Below are positions 1 through 10,637 of a DNA stretch of 64,000 bases, one piece after another. The first letter of the stretch is position 1, and every line of letters starts with the position of its first letter. This DNA comes from Zopfochytrium polystomum. Lineage: Eukaryota > Chytridiomycota > Chytridiomycetes > Chytridiales > Chytridiaceae. The notes under the pieces were generated by a model that saw nothing but the letters and a program-made list of their open reading frames with translations, searched no databases and was not told the DNA's origin. The DNA is taken from NCBI GenBank assembly GCA_025765615.1, contig JAIVFJ010000023.1, forward strand, positions 248,001 to 312,000. The letters run 5' to 3'. A program made the position numbers and the translations under genes.

Positions 1-996
1 TATCCACCAACATCAAGTTGGGATAGAGGTTCCATAAGAGATGCGATCCGTTCGGTACCGCGCCAGTCCTCGACTCATGGTGGCGGCCCGAGTCCGCCTG
101 GTGGCCTACCGCCACCTAAGGGCACACCTTTGCGTCCACTCGATGGCCCAAGGGAACGCGAAAAGGACGACAAGGACGTGAGGTCAATATTTGATGTCGC
201 AGCTGTTAGTCGTGAGAGGGAAAGAATTCGAGAAGACGGCCGCTTTGAAATGATCCCCTCGTCCTACGGCTTCCCGTCCGCGCGCGAGCGCGACCGAGAA
301 CGCGATGAGAGCAAGTCCATATTCTACACTCCTGAAAACCGTGACGGACGTGAGGGAGGCCGTTACGACGATCGCGATCGGGATCACCATTCCCACCCGC
401 GGTCGATTTTCGACGCGGGGCGTGAACGTGAGAGGGACGAAACGCGAACCTCTTCGGGCTACGACTCGTGGCGCGACCGTGACCGGGAGGACATGGGGCG
501 CTCCATCTTCGACAGCTGGCGAGGCGATCGAGACCGTGACTACCCGCCGGGACGTTTCGACCCCAGTCGCGACAGAGACCGGGAAATTTCACGATCGGGT
601 GGGTTCGACCAACGCCGAGACGACCGCGACCGCGATCTCCGTGATAAACCTCGTGACTTGCGTGGTGATCCAAGAGACCGCGACCGCGACCGAGATTTGC
701 CCCTCTCTGTCGGAGCGGCGTTTTCCCGTCGTTCGGGAAGCTTTGGCAGCAGCGACTGGAACAGCAGAGACAGAGAACGCTCAGTGGTTGGAGACCGAGG
801 GAGGGCTCCGAGCGGCAGCCAAAGCTACCCATTTGGTGAAAGGGATCGACGATATCGCGATGGGTACGTACCGAGTCGTGATGGTGCTGACAGCGACAAG
901 GGGAGGAAAGGCGAGTCGGACGACTGGAGAGGGCCGGTCAGACATTCATCAGACCACCCAGACGCATCCAGCTCTTCAGACGCAAAGCAGTCGTAG
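1..996 (+). CDS. Arg/Asp/Glu-rich protein, C-terminal part (5' end outside window)
   Basis: The reading frame is already open at base 1 and runs to the TAG at 994-996, so this is the C-terminal 331 residues of a longer protein. It is a low-complexity, charged tail built from RD, RE and ER dipeptides, of the kind found at the ends of nuclear RNA-processing proteins (THO subunits, SR-like proteins). Within it a short motif, (R/K)SIF(D/Y), recurs four times, at about nt 180, 313, 400 and 500, roughly every 30-45 residues. No catalytic domain is visible here and I do not recognise the family. The first ATG in the frame is internal and need not be a start. An AATAAA-like signal lies about 80 bp after the stop. 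Coding status is well supported by the long open frame; function is unknown. Confidence 0.7.
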   Translation, partial: YPPTSSWDRGSIRDAIRSVPRQSSTHGGGPSPPGGLPPPKGTPLRPLDGPREREKDDKDVRSIFDVAAVSRERERIREDGRFEMIPSSYGFPSARERDRERDESKSIFYTPENRDGREGGRYDDRDRDHHSHPRSIFDAGRERERDETRTSSGYDSWRDRDREDMGRSIFDSWRGDRDRDYPPGRFDPSRDRDREISRSGGFDQRRDDRDRDLRDKPRDLRGDPRDRDRDRDLPLSVGAAFSRRSGSFGSSDWNSRDRERSVVGDRGRAPSGSQSYPFGERDRRYRDGYVPSRDGADSDKGRKGESDDWRGPVRHSSDHPDASSSSDAKQS

Positions 997-1814
997 CACT
1001 GTAAAAACAACAAAAAAATATATAATAAAAAATCATTGACCGAAGGACTTGAAAGTAGTGGAGACCGCAACAAATGGAAATAAAATTAAGCACTCGAAGC
1101 ATAGACTCTTGCTTTTTCGTTGTTATTAATACTGACTCGTCCTCATCCACTCGCCTTGTTTTCCCGAAATGAAAAAAGGCGGAGATGCCTCAGAACATGC
1201 ACAGCTTATAGTGGTTGTGATCACAACAATTGCTGTTGGCATCACAAGTTTTGTGGCCAACTCTACTCAATACCTCGGTGATCGTGTTGATGGGAAAAAG
1301 ATAACGAGAAGACTAACAAACCATCAATTCGCACACAAACAAACAAGGGGTCCATCTTTGGTCAAACCATTTGCGTCCACTTTATTTGGTTGTTTCTGCG
1401 CTTTCTTATTCCGGAAACCGGCGACCAGAAAGCAAGGAGTTTCACTGTCTTTCGCGAGGCTGGAATGGCTGCTTTAAGTTATGGATTTCCGTTGCAGTCT
1501 TCGCCTTGAGCTTTGTCGAAAGGAAATGTTTCAGTCAGCCACACTGACTCATGGCTGGCCGCATGTTTTCGCAGGTTGCTGCAAACGCGGCTTCGCGTTC
1601 GACATGCTCAAAAAATACCGGACAATCAAATACTTTATGTAGCAGATCAATAACTGATTTATTTTCGCGGGGTGGAATCCTCCCAAGGGTTTTTTCTCCG
1701 CTAACGACTCCAGTGACATGCTGTTTTTCCTTTGCCCAAAGACGATTACCTTGCTCCGCCATAGAGATTTCACGGGGCGAAATCCTTTCGCTCTTGAAGG
1801 AGACAGCGCGCCAG
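997..1814. other. Convergent intergenic region
   Basis: This stretch separates the 3' ends of the Arg/Asp-rich gene and Mgm101. It is moderately AT-rich with A-runs and AATAAA-like signals near 1015-1085. The only longer open frame (1169-1477) has no family resemblance and ordinary random composition. I see no RNA gene or repeat. Confidence 0.5.
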
Positions 1815-2736
1815 TTACTTCCTGGTCGGGGTGTCTTCCTTGTAAGGATAGTCGAGGGTGCGGTCCTTGCGCCGCCATAGCAGTTTCTTACCCCCGGTAT
1901 TTGTCGATGCCCACACTTGAACGCAGTGCTGGTCCTTGAACGACCTGATGAACGCCGGATCCCACAACTCGCTCGCAATGCCAAGGTCTTTGCAGCACCG
2001 CATCAAAGCATTCGACTTGCAGCCCTCTGAAGCTGTGGGAAGGCCGTCGGACGAACCGAAATAGTCTTGCTCTCCACGAGCGACTGAGACAAAGCGCCCC
2101 AGGCAAAAAAGAGCGTATTCGCGTGATATGGTCTTTGTTCCTATCGTGTGGGGGCCACGCGGGACCAGACCCCAGCCTCCAGGACCAAAAGCGCGATTTA
2201 AAATGCGACGATACTTGATTTCGGGCAAGTAAATCATGCCGTCTGCCACAAAGAAGAAAAAAACCAAAAAAAAAAGGTAAGGTAAGGAATAGTTCTATCA
2301 GCGTATGTCCCCAGCAAGGGTGGTAGAAAGGGAAGGGTAGAAGAGAAAGGCCAAGACCTGGTTTGATTTCAATGTCTGTCAACGGAATGGGGCTCAGCAG
2401 GATCTCGTTGGCTTCTTTCGGGAACGGCTCCATGGACGCGCCGTGGTACGAAATGGACAAGTCAACGTACGCCCCGCCAGCGGCGCGGTTCGCGTCAGCG
2501 GCCGCGGTCGCCGCCGTGGCGGAGCCCGAGGTCGTCAAGTCGTCCTGAAAGTTACCCGTCGAAGGGAAAGCGACAGGGTCCCGCGAGGGTACGATTGGTT
2601 CGGACACTTTGCGGGCGGTGGCGGTGGGAGACGCATCCTTGGACGCAAGCTGTTCGGCGCGCGCGCGAGGTGACGTGCTGAATGAAACACGAGCGGCAAC
2701 AGCCTTTATTTGCGGTGCGGAGCCAAGCGGGGGCAA
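1815..2736 (-). CDS. MGM101: Mgm101-type mitochondrial genome maintenance protein
   Basis: Single-strand DNA-annealing protein (Rad52-like) that binds mitochondrial nucleoids and repairs and maintains mtDNA in fungi. Two exons: 2736-2358 and 2242-1815, with a 115-nt intron (donor GTCTTG, acceptor ending TGGCAG); the join restores [14 protein letters not shown]. 268 aa, the usual family size. The core is strongly conserved: [44 protein letters not shown] and [10 protein letters not shown]. The first 110 residues are Ala/Ser/Arg-rich and start with a basic, hydroxylated stretch suited to a mitochondrial presequence. The start is the first ATG of exon 1. The gene points towards the preceding unit and away from the microsatellite region at 3.3 kb. 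Confidence 0.93.
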
Positions 2737-3309
2737 AAGGGCCCACGAGAAGGGGGGGAATTTGTGGGGGAGCGATTGGTAAGTCTATGGCACGCATGCG
2801 TGGGTAACGAGGCAACGAGGGAAAAACAGATGGGGCGGCAAAGTGCTGGACCACACAGCGGCCAAAAGATCAGGAAGGTGGCGAGAGGAGCGGGGCGCGC
2901 ATGCATTCAATACGATACGATGCAAGCACAAGGTCTTCTCCACATCATCATCGTCACGGGCGCCACTTACCGCGCGCGTGGCGGACCCGCCGAGGCGCGA
3001 CGCCGCAGCAGCAGCCGCAGCAGCGGCTGTTGTGGGCGACCGTCGGAGGAGGATAGTCGCGACAATGGTCATGGTGGTGTTGTGGTTCGGGGTCGAGCCG
3101 GCAGCGGCAGACGATGTTTGTTTTGATTGGTTGGACTGAATTGTTTTGGTTTTTTTTTTTTTTTGTTTGTTTGTTTGTTGTTTTTTTTTCTCCTTCTTTC
3201 TTTTTTTCTTTTTGTGCTCCCTCCTTCCCCATTTTGGCTGCATCTCGTCCGAACCTTCTGATCTTCGGACGAGCTGGGTCGTCCGAACCATCAACCGACG
3301 CAACCAACG

Positions 3310-3365
<56 letters not shown>

Positions 3366-3653
3366 ACGCACTCGCGCACTTATACTCACTCCTTGACTTT
3401 CTCCCAACTCTTTTCGCAAGCGCCGCCCAAAAGCCCCTTCCACATCAAAAAACTCGATTGGTTCCGTGGCTCTGTCCAAGCCGCTAATGACTACTTGCTG
3501 GTCTTTTCCGACGGCAGCAGTCAAAAGATTTTTTCAAGTAAGGTAAGAAAGAAGCACGAACGGCCTGACTGCAGTTGCAATGTATTGTGTCGCTTATCCC
3601 ATTTTATGCGCAATGAATTCGTCGTTATGCGAAGCTTCACCTCGGCCAATCAA
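2737..3653. other. Intergenic region with CA microsatellite
   Basis: The region lies between the Mgm101 start and the stop of the HAM1-like gene. It holds a GC-rich stretch with a short GCAGCAGCC-type repeat near 3005-3030, T-runs at 3150-3210 and the CA repeat listed separately. Long open frames here (for example 3114-4388 on +) come from the microsatellite and from the antisense of the HAM1-like gene, and show no family signature. Confidence 0.5.
3311..3362. repeat. (CA)n microsatellite
   Basis: About 26 uninterrupted CA units, read directly. It lies in the 5' intergenic space of Mgm101, some 570 bp upstream of its start. Confidence 0.98.
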
Positions 3654-6600
3654 TCAAAGCGTCGGCACAAAGCCTGCCCACCTCCCGGTCGTCTCCCTCC
3701 TGCCATAACCTCCCCTTCGAACGGCTTCCTCCTCTTCCACAGCAACCTCCTTCGCCAGTGCTCTCACTTGCGTTTGAGCAGCCGTCCTCAATTCCGCACT
3801 CCTCTTGCGGCGGGGTACTGCCCACTTGGCTCCCGCCGCTCCCTTTTTCGCAGCAGTGGGAGCACGGAAGTACCCCCCACGCCGTCGAACCTCTCCCGGC
3901 TTCTCGTCATACCCTTTCCCCATCCACTCTTCATGCTCGTCCTCGGCCTCCTCGTCAAAGCTGTACCCCTCATTTCCCTCTCCCTCCTCGCCATCGTAGT
4001 CGTCTTGGTCGTCTCCCGCCTCGTCGCCACCGCCAAGCGTACCCTCCATCAAGCGCCCCGCGGCAGCCCCCGCGCCCTCCATGGCGGGCCGATCCTCGTC
4101 CACCGCCGACTTTGCGCCTCTCGCCGTGTCCGCCAACGCGCCGGCGGCCCCGCGGACCGCCTTGCCGATTTTCTGGCGTCCGAAGCCGCCGCCTGCGCCG
4201 CCCGCAGTCTTCCCCGCCTCAGCGGCGGCTCGGGGCAAAATCGCGGTCATGTAGGAAGTCGCCTGGCGCCGGAGGTGTCCGGCGGTGTTAGGAACCCACT
4301 TTGCCGCGTCGGACGCGTACTGCGAGAGAGCGCGCATCGCCGGTTTCACGTCAGTCAGGCGACGGTCAATGGTCTCGAGCGTGGATAAGACTTGCTGGCC
4401 GATCAGGTTTGACAGTTCACGGCGGAGGATGGTGGTAATGTTGGTTTTGATAACTTTGAGAACGGATCTGCCATTAAAGCAAGGAGTCGTGGTAAGTTTG
4501 GCGTAATTCAAGAATACACGTCCATAATGTCGAAAGAAAAACGAACTTACTCGCTTTTCGATCCAGCAATGTTGATGTCCAGATTATCAATGTCGACGGC
4601 AACGTTATTTGGGATGATAGTGCGCTCGTCGCTCGCAAAGTCGATGTCAACGTTGACACTAAGTGTGATTCCCCGACCACCAATCTGTGTCATCCTTTAG
4701 GTTTTGTTTCAAGCAGCAACTTTGAGCGCACCAGCAAACTTGCGTATCCCGAGTCTGCAAATTTGGGGAAGCCACTTTTTTTGGCAATGTAGTATGGAAT
4801 GTCTCGAACATCCAGCTGAATTTGGTAACTTTTGGACAATCAAAAGGCTTGCTACAAACGACGAAATGCATACTCACAAATTGAAAGTGAAGGTGTGCAG
4901 CATCGCCGATCCAATTTCTTCCCGAAGTCCCACAATGATCGAGTTGGCGACCTGGGTGAGTACAGAATATTGGTCAGAAGTCTTTACAAAACACAATCTG
5001 CCGTACCCACCTTAACCTCCATGAGATTTGGGAGAATGTTGTCCAGGAGGAGAACAATGTATTCGAATACAAAATGCCAGTCCTTGTCGATGTACTCCAC
5101 TCGAGGGACCGGCAGAAGCTCAATTTGTTCGCAAATGACCTGGCCAAACATTAGCAATTGCTTTCACGATAAACCCAAAACTCACCGGCAGGTAGACATT
5201 CATCAAGTCAGTCCACAAAGTGGTCTTGACGGTAGGAGTTCCGCTGCTACGAGTGCGGGAGAAAGAAGCCACAAAAAAAAAATTGGTCAGCAATTTCAAT
5301 TACGAATGAAAAGGCGAAACTCACTCGTCCAAAAACATGGCCTTCCAGGCCTCGCCAAGGGCCTTCATGAGATTTGGAATACTCTTGTCTCTGCGAATTC
5401 CGTCCAAAAGCCTTTGCAACTCTTTCCAAATATCTCCCAGTTCCTCCTGCACGACCAAAGCCTCGGTCGGCACTCGATTTCTTAGTCGACTCGCAAAAGT
5501 GCCGCGTGCCTCTTCATCCGTAGCCACCGCAGCAACCGCTCGTCGCCAATCCCGTGGACGGCCCACCTTGTCTGTCGTCAGCAGCTCGCCACCGTCCTCC
5601 ACGCTGGTTGCGAGCTCGTTGGCGAATCGATCGATGACCTCTCGCAGGTCCTGCCGAAGGTCTTCGGGGTGTCGAACCGCGTAGCGCGAGTCGGTGATGC
5701 AGCGACGGAGGAAATGCTCAATGTCGGAGGCCAGCGAGCGCAGCCGCGGATTCCCCGAGATGGTGGTGCGCAAATGCGTCAGCTTTTCAAACAGCGGGTC
5801 CAAGGCGGTGTTGGACATGAAACGCTCCGCGAGAATCTGGTCGAGGGGGCAAGGAACTATAAGTGAGAAATGTGAAGCAGGAACCAAACGGGGGAGGCGC
5901 CTGGTCATTTACCTTTGCCGCCATGATCGACATCTTCATGTTGGTGTCAGCGAGCCTCCCACCCCGCTTCGCGGGCCTCCCCGCCACGTCCTCGCTCCAG
6001 TCTGCGACAAAATCCAGCAACGTGAGCAGAGCCTTTCGCGCGTCGCGGTCCTCCTGGCGGTGGACGTCTCTGACGATGGCGATAAACCGGTCCTCGAAGC
6101 CGCGCCGCGTCTCGGCGTCCGCCAACCGCGCCTTTAGGGACCGCCACGCTGTACGCCCCGCCGTCTCGGCAACCTCCGTCTGCGACAGCTTCAGCGCAAG
6201 CTCCGAGGGCTCAAGGGTCCGCGACTCGGCGGCCACCGCAAGTATCTCGCTGATCGGCGCCGCGCCCCGGCCGGTCCCAGACCGACCCACCCCGCTGCCC
6301 GTCGTGGGAAGCGCTCTCGACCTCCGTTCACCGCCGCCGCCGTCGGCCGCACCCGCAGCAACGGCCGACGCCGAAGGACTCGACGACGACGATGAAGACA
6401 GCGATGACAGCCCGCCAAACGCCGTCCGCCGCTCTCGGGCTCGCACCGCAGACCCAGACCCCAGGCCCGGCGCCGACGCGCCGACCACCGGGCCAACAAG
6501 CTCTCCCGCGGGTCCCGCCGCTCCCGCCTCCGCTCCGCCGCCGCCGCCGCCGAGTCCATCTTCGTCGTCGCCGCCCTCGGCCGCCGCCGTGTCCACGCCG

Positions 6601-8475
6601 TACGCAGCCACGAGGTCCCCGGGCTCGGCGGCGGCGGCGGCGGTCACCGTGGTGGGGGCGATCACCGTGCTGGTCGTCGCTGTCGCTGCAGGGGCGACAT
6701 CCCCCCATCCACCGCCGTCGCTCGCGGGATCATGCGGCCAGCAGTCGTCTTCGCCGGCGCGTCCGGCGTGGCCGTCGTTGTAGTCGTCTCCGGCGCCGCG
6801 CAGCTGGCGGCGGGCGGGTCCGCGGCGGGCGAGGAAGCGGCGCGGACGGCGGTGAGGGTGCGGCTGCGGCTGGGGCTGCGGCGGCGCAGCAGTAACCGTG
6901 GCGAGTGAGCCATCGGTCGGTCCTGGTCCGGGCGGGCGGCGGCCCTCGGTCTGTTTGAGAGTGTGCTTTGTCTCGCGCGTGACGTCGCGGACAATGTCCT
7001 GGACGAGGTCGTTGACGGATTCCAAGAGGTCGCGGAAGCCTTTGCTGCGGACGACGGCGGCGGCGACGGAGGCCAGCTGCGGGAGCACGTCCTGGGCCGC
7101 CGCGGCGGGGGCGGGGAGTTGCTGCTTCCTGCGCTCGTCGAGGCGGGACCGGGAGGTGCTGCTCAAGCGCGCGTGGTAAATTAGCTGCTGCAGCTCCTCG
7201 CCTTGGTTCTTGTCGCTGATGGTCTCGCGGAGAACGCGGGTGAGGCTATGTTGGGGTTAGTGTTGTCATTGATGTAACAAAAATAAAATAAAAATAAAAA
7301 ATAATTAAAGCTTATACCGCCTCAAGCTCTTCAGGACCCTCCGCCCGTCGGGGCTCACGCCCCTCAATCCCAATCCGCGCACGTACGCTTGCTCTAAGCG
7401 GGCCAGCACAAAGTTGAGCTGGTCGTTGGTCGGCATTTTGCCCTCGCGTAGCGCGTCGACGGCGTTGGCCAGCTGCACCAAAAAGGCGGCGGGCGAGACC
7501 TTCCTTCCGCCGCCGGCCGTCCGGCGCGCGAGCGCGACGCGGCGCGCGAGGTTGGCCGACGGCCGCGTCATCGAGATGGGGTGGATCAGCGCCTCGACGG
7601 GGTCCATGCGGCCGCCGCGCACAAGCCCGCCGCGCCCCAGCAGCGCCGGGCGCGACGGGAGCGCCGACGGCCGCGCGGTGTCCCCGCTGTCGCGCAGGTC
7701 GTAGCCGTCGTCGTCGACGTCACCGTCGGCGCGGCGGCTGCTGCGCCGCCCCCGGGTTATTGTCGCCGCGGGGTATGCGCCGCGCCGTGCGCCCAGCTGG
7801 ATGTCCAGCGTCGGCTGGTCTTCGGCGTGCAGCAGCAGGACGGGCCTGGCGCCGACAGGCGCGGGCGGGGCCATCCGCGTGGCTGCTGCTGCTGCTGCGT
7901 CACCGGCACCGGCGCCAGTGGTGATGTGACGACCGGCGCCGGCGACGCGCTGGCCCGCTCCCCAAAAGTCGGCGGGGGCGTCAATGTTGACTCTGAGCGG
8001 GGCGGTGCTCGTCGCGGCGACGACGATGGGCGGGGCGGAGGGCGGGCGGGCGGCGGCTTCGGCGGCGGCGGCATGGCGGCGCGACGCAGCGGCGACGTCT
8101 ACGGACGGGTAGTAGCGGCGGGCGGCGGAGGACGGCCCGCCAAAGGTGTCGGGCTGGAGAGGGTAGATGTACGCCGGCGCGCCCATGCCGACAGTGGTGG
8201 TGGCTGCGCCGCCGTAGGTGTTGTAGCCGCCGCCACCGCCGTTGCGCGGGGGAATATCGCCGTTGTGGCCGCCGGTAAAGTAGTGCGCCAGCTGTGAAGG
8301 GGTAGTTACGTCAGCGAGCAGTGGGGCATAGTTTAGGGGAGTGTGTGTGTGTGTCTGTTGGAGAGAGGGAGGGGAGATGGAGATGGAATCGGGGGTTTGC
8401 TACCGTTGATAGTCTGGAGTCGAGGTGCGCCTGTGAGAAAGCGTGCGTCCCACCCTCGTATTCGTGGGTAGGCAT
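3654..8475 (-). CDS. HAM1-like (TULIP/BPI-fold) fungal protein
   Basis: Ten exons: 8475-8404, 8291-7318, 7245-5913, 5836-5325, 5246-5186, 5139-5011, 4951-4878, 4828-4732, 4684-4551, 4467-3654. The sum is 4200 nt, encoding 1399 aa, and every junction keeps phase. Residues about 310-370 match the HAM1-like N-terminal region: PTNDQLNFVLARLEQ, then GRRVLKSLRR joined to LTRVLRETISDKNQGEEL. Residues about 965-1160 match the HAM1-like C-terminal (DUF4449) region: PVPRVEYIDKDWHF, DNILPNLMEV, DVRDIPYYIAKKSGFPKFAD, GGRGITLSVNVDID. This part is predicted to form a TULIP-type lipid-binding tube, so lipid transfer or membrane contact is the likely role (inference). The middle (about 430-660) is disordered and Ala/Gly/Pro-rich, and the last 230 residues are Gly/Ala/Glu-rich. 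The first exon (24 aa) is the least certain part; the donor GTGCGC of the 4732 exon is weak. Confidence 0.75.
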
Positions 8476-10637
8476 GATTTTATTTTTTCTGCTGCGAGCG
8501 TGTTGCGATGTGCGTTCCTTGCTTGTTCAGCGATTATTCAATATCTTCTTTTTTATTTTCTCTTTTGGGGGTAGGCGGGACACGAGGGACGGCGGGACTG
8601 AGTACGCATACGCTCAATCTCGTGTATTTATACAGAATGGATATATATTAATGTTGGGGGACAAGATACGTGGGGGGAATTGATTTCATATGCGAGGTGG
8701 GAGACGAAAATCGAGTGGGAGGCGTTTTCCACCTTTGGAAGCGCGAGGTTTTTTCTCGTCGCTCATCCCATTTTTGCTTCTTTTCTTTTTTGTTAATAAC
8801 GTTCGCAAGTACACGTAGCTGCGGACCCGTTGGCTTTTTAAGAAAATGAAAAATCAACTGCCAGCACTGCCGCATAACGCTTCTTTTCACTGCTTGCAAG
8901 GGGAACTTGTCGCGTGGTGCCCGGCCAATTAGTGTACCACTGCTGGGTTAATTGAGTGCATAAACTTCGATGCTATCTGCATCGCAGCCGGCAGGCCGCT
9001 GACCGCGATGCTGCTTGCTGGGGCCGTTGTGCAAACCGGGAAGGTTAGGAAACTATCTAACCTGGGGGCTCAGTTTAACTGGGTTCTAACCATAGTCCTA
9101 TAATTTAAAAAAATGGGTTAGGTTATGTTAGAAAATCCTTTAGGAGGTAAGGGTTTGCGCGTTTTGCAGATTTCCCAGTTAGGGTTGGGATAAGGTTATA
9201 ATCATTATGTAAGTTTCCCTATTTTCCGCAAATTTTTTGAGACATACAAAAGAAACGTTCCAGCAGCACCTAGACAGCAAGATTCATAGACTACCATGAC
9301 GCTATCGTGCTGCTCACCAAATTTGACCGCAATTCCACTTGCAAATAAATTTTCCTCCTTTCTGTTTAATTTATATCTATATTTATTATGTTGTGATGAT
9401 CATGATCATTGTAACCAATGCAGGTAAACTTTTCATATCAAGCACTCGCGCTCATTGGCAGTTTTTATTTGCATATTTGTTAATGGAGCACATGGTGTGA
9501 GATATCGTTACAGGTGAGCAAAAGACAGAGACAGAGACAGAGACAGCGAGAAAGAGCGTAATGTTACAGCACATTGTTGCTGCAATTCCTAGACCCTACT
9601 GTTCCTGGGTCGCACAATGTAAGTCCGAAAACACTGGGGAAGTGAATGATGGTGCATTTCTAGTAGTTTGCCATGCTTTCTGCCGTAGCAAATTACCCAC
9701 ACGTTTTAAGATCCTCTGAACTGTCTTCAAGAGTGAAGATGAGCTAACATGGCATTCGGGCCAGTCCCAGTGTTATCTACACTTCACTGTAGATGTGCTT
9801 AGAGGTGGCTTCAATCACCAGTCAGGGTACAACACATCAGTGTGGTTCACTCCAGCAATTTGATAGGAATGATTACAGGAGTGAGGGTAACCATTGGAAT
9901 ACTGACACAATTTGAAATTGCCAAATTGGGGACTTTTTATGTATTTATTGAGGAGTGATTTCTCAACCCCTCCTCTTCTGCACAATGCAACTGCTCGCGT
10001 CATCGTTTGGAGGCACTTGCTTGGTTTTATCATCAAATACACTAAATACTGGTGGAGCCCATGCCTGCCAAATGGATTGTGTTAGTGTGCAAATTTTTTT
10101 TTGTATGTCTCTCTCTCTGTCTATCTGTCTGTCTGTCTCTTTTCCTCTCCCTGCATCTCGATAACATGCGGCCGCGCAGGTTGGTGCCTTCCTTTCCTTT
10201 CTTGTGCAAATGTTTGTGCCACGTGCAGGCAAGACTGAATGAATTTGCACACACAAGCACTCACTGCGTTCTCTCTCTCTGTTTCTTTCTCGCTCTCTCT
10301 CCTCTCTCTCTCTCGCGGTCTCTTTCGGTAGTCTTATCGATAGCTGGATGCCATCTGTCTGTCTTCCTGTCTGTCTCTCTCGCTCTCTCTCTCTCTTTCT
10401 CACTTTCTCACTCTCTTCAACAAGCAGACAAGGAATTGTGAAGCTTGGCGCGGCGGCGGGCGGCGCGGGTCGGTCCATCCGCCGTTTCCTTTTTTATTTT
10501 TTATTTTTTATTTTTATTTTTTCATTTCTTCACCTGCTGCTGAACGCCTGGCAACATATTAATATTATCCCTTCTCTCCCTCCCTCCCTAACCCCGCGCT
10601 CCCACGCTCTCCCACGCTCTCCCGCCCCTAACCAATC
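8476..10637. other. 2.2-kb divergent intergenic region
   Basis: This lies between the divergently transcribed HAM1-like and F-BAR/RhoGAP genes. The part near 8990-9260 is AT-rich with several TTAGG/GGTTAG motifs but no array. A short AGACAG repeat lies at 9522-9545. From 10100 to 10430 the + strand is dominated by CT/GTCT-rich simple sequence, followed by TTTTTA repeats to 10520. I see no gene, tRNA or mobile element. Confidence 0.5.
10101..10425. repeat. CT/TCTG-rich simple-sequence block
   Basis: Three blocks (10110-10145, 10269-10322 and 10358-10416) consist of TC, TCTG and TCTC units. They lie 200-530 bp upstream of the F-BAR/RhoGAP start codon. Pyrimidine-rich tracts on the coding strand upstream of start codons recur in this window, so they may be promoter or 5'-UTR sequence (inference). 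Confidence 0.85.

Noticed and set aside
1169..1477. 102-aa open frame on +
   Set aside because: No family resemblance, no splice context, located between convergent 3' ends.
3114..4388. 424-aa open frame on the + strand
   Set aside because: It translates the T-runs, the CA microsatellite and the antisense of the HAM1-like gene; the minus-strand model has family motifs and consistent splicing.
6191..6783. Several long antisense frames over the HAM1-like gene
   Set aside because: High-GC sequence opens all frames; composition is Arg/Pro/Ala-rich and nothing conserved is seen.
9040..9200. Telomere-like TTAGGG/GGTTAG motifs
   Set aside because: Only scattered single motifs in AT-rich DNA, no tandem array; not an interstitial telomere.
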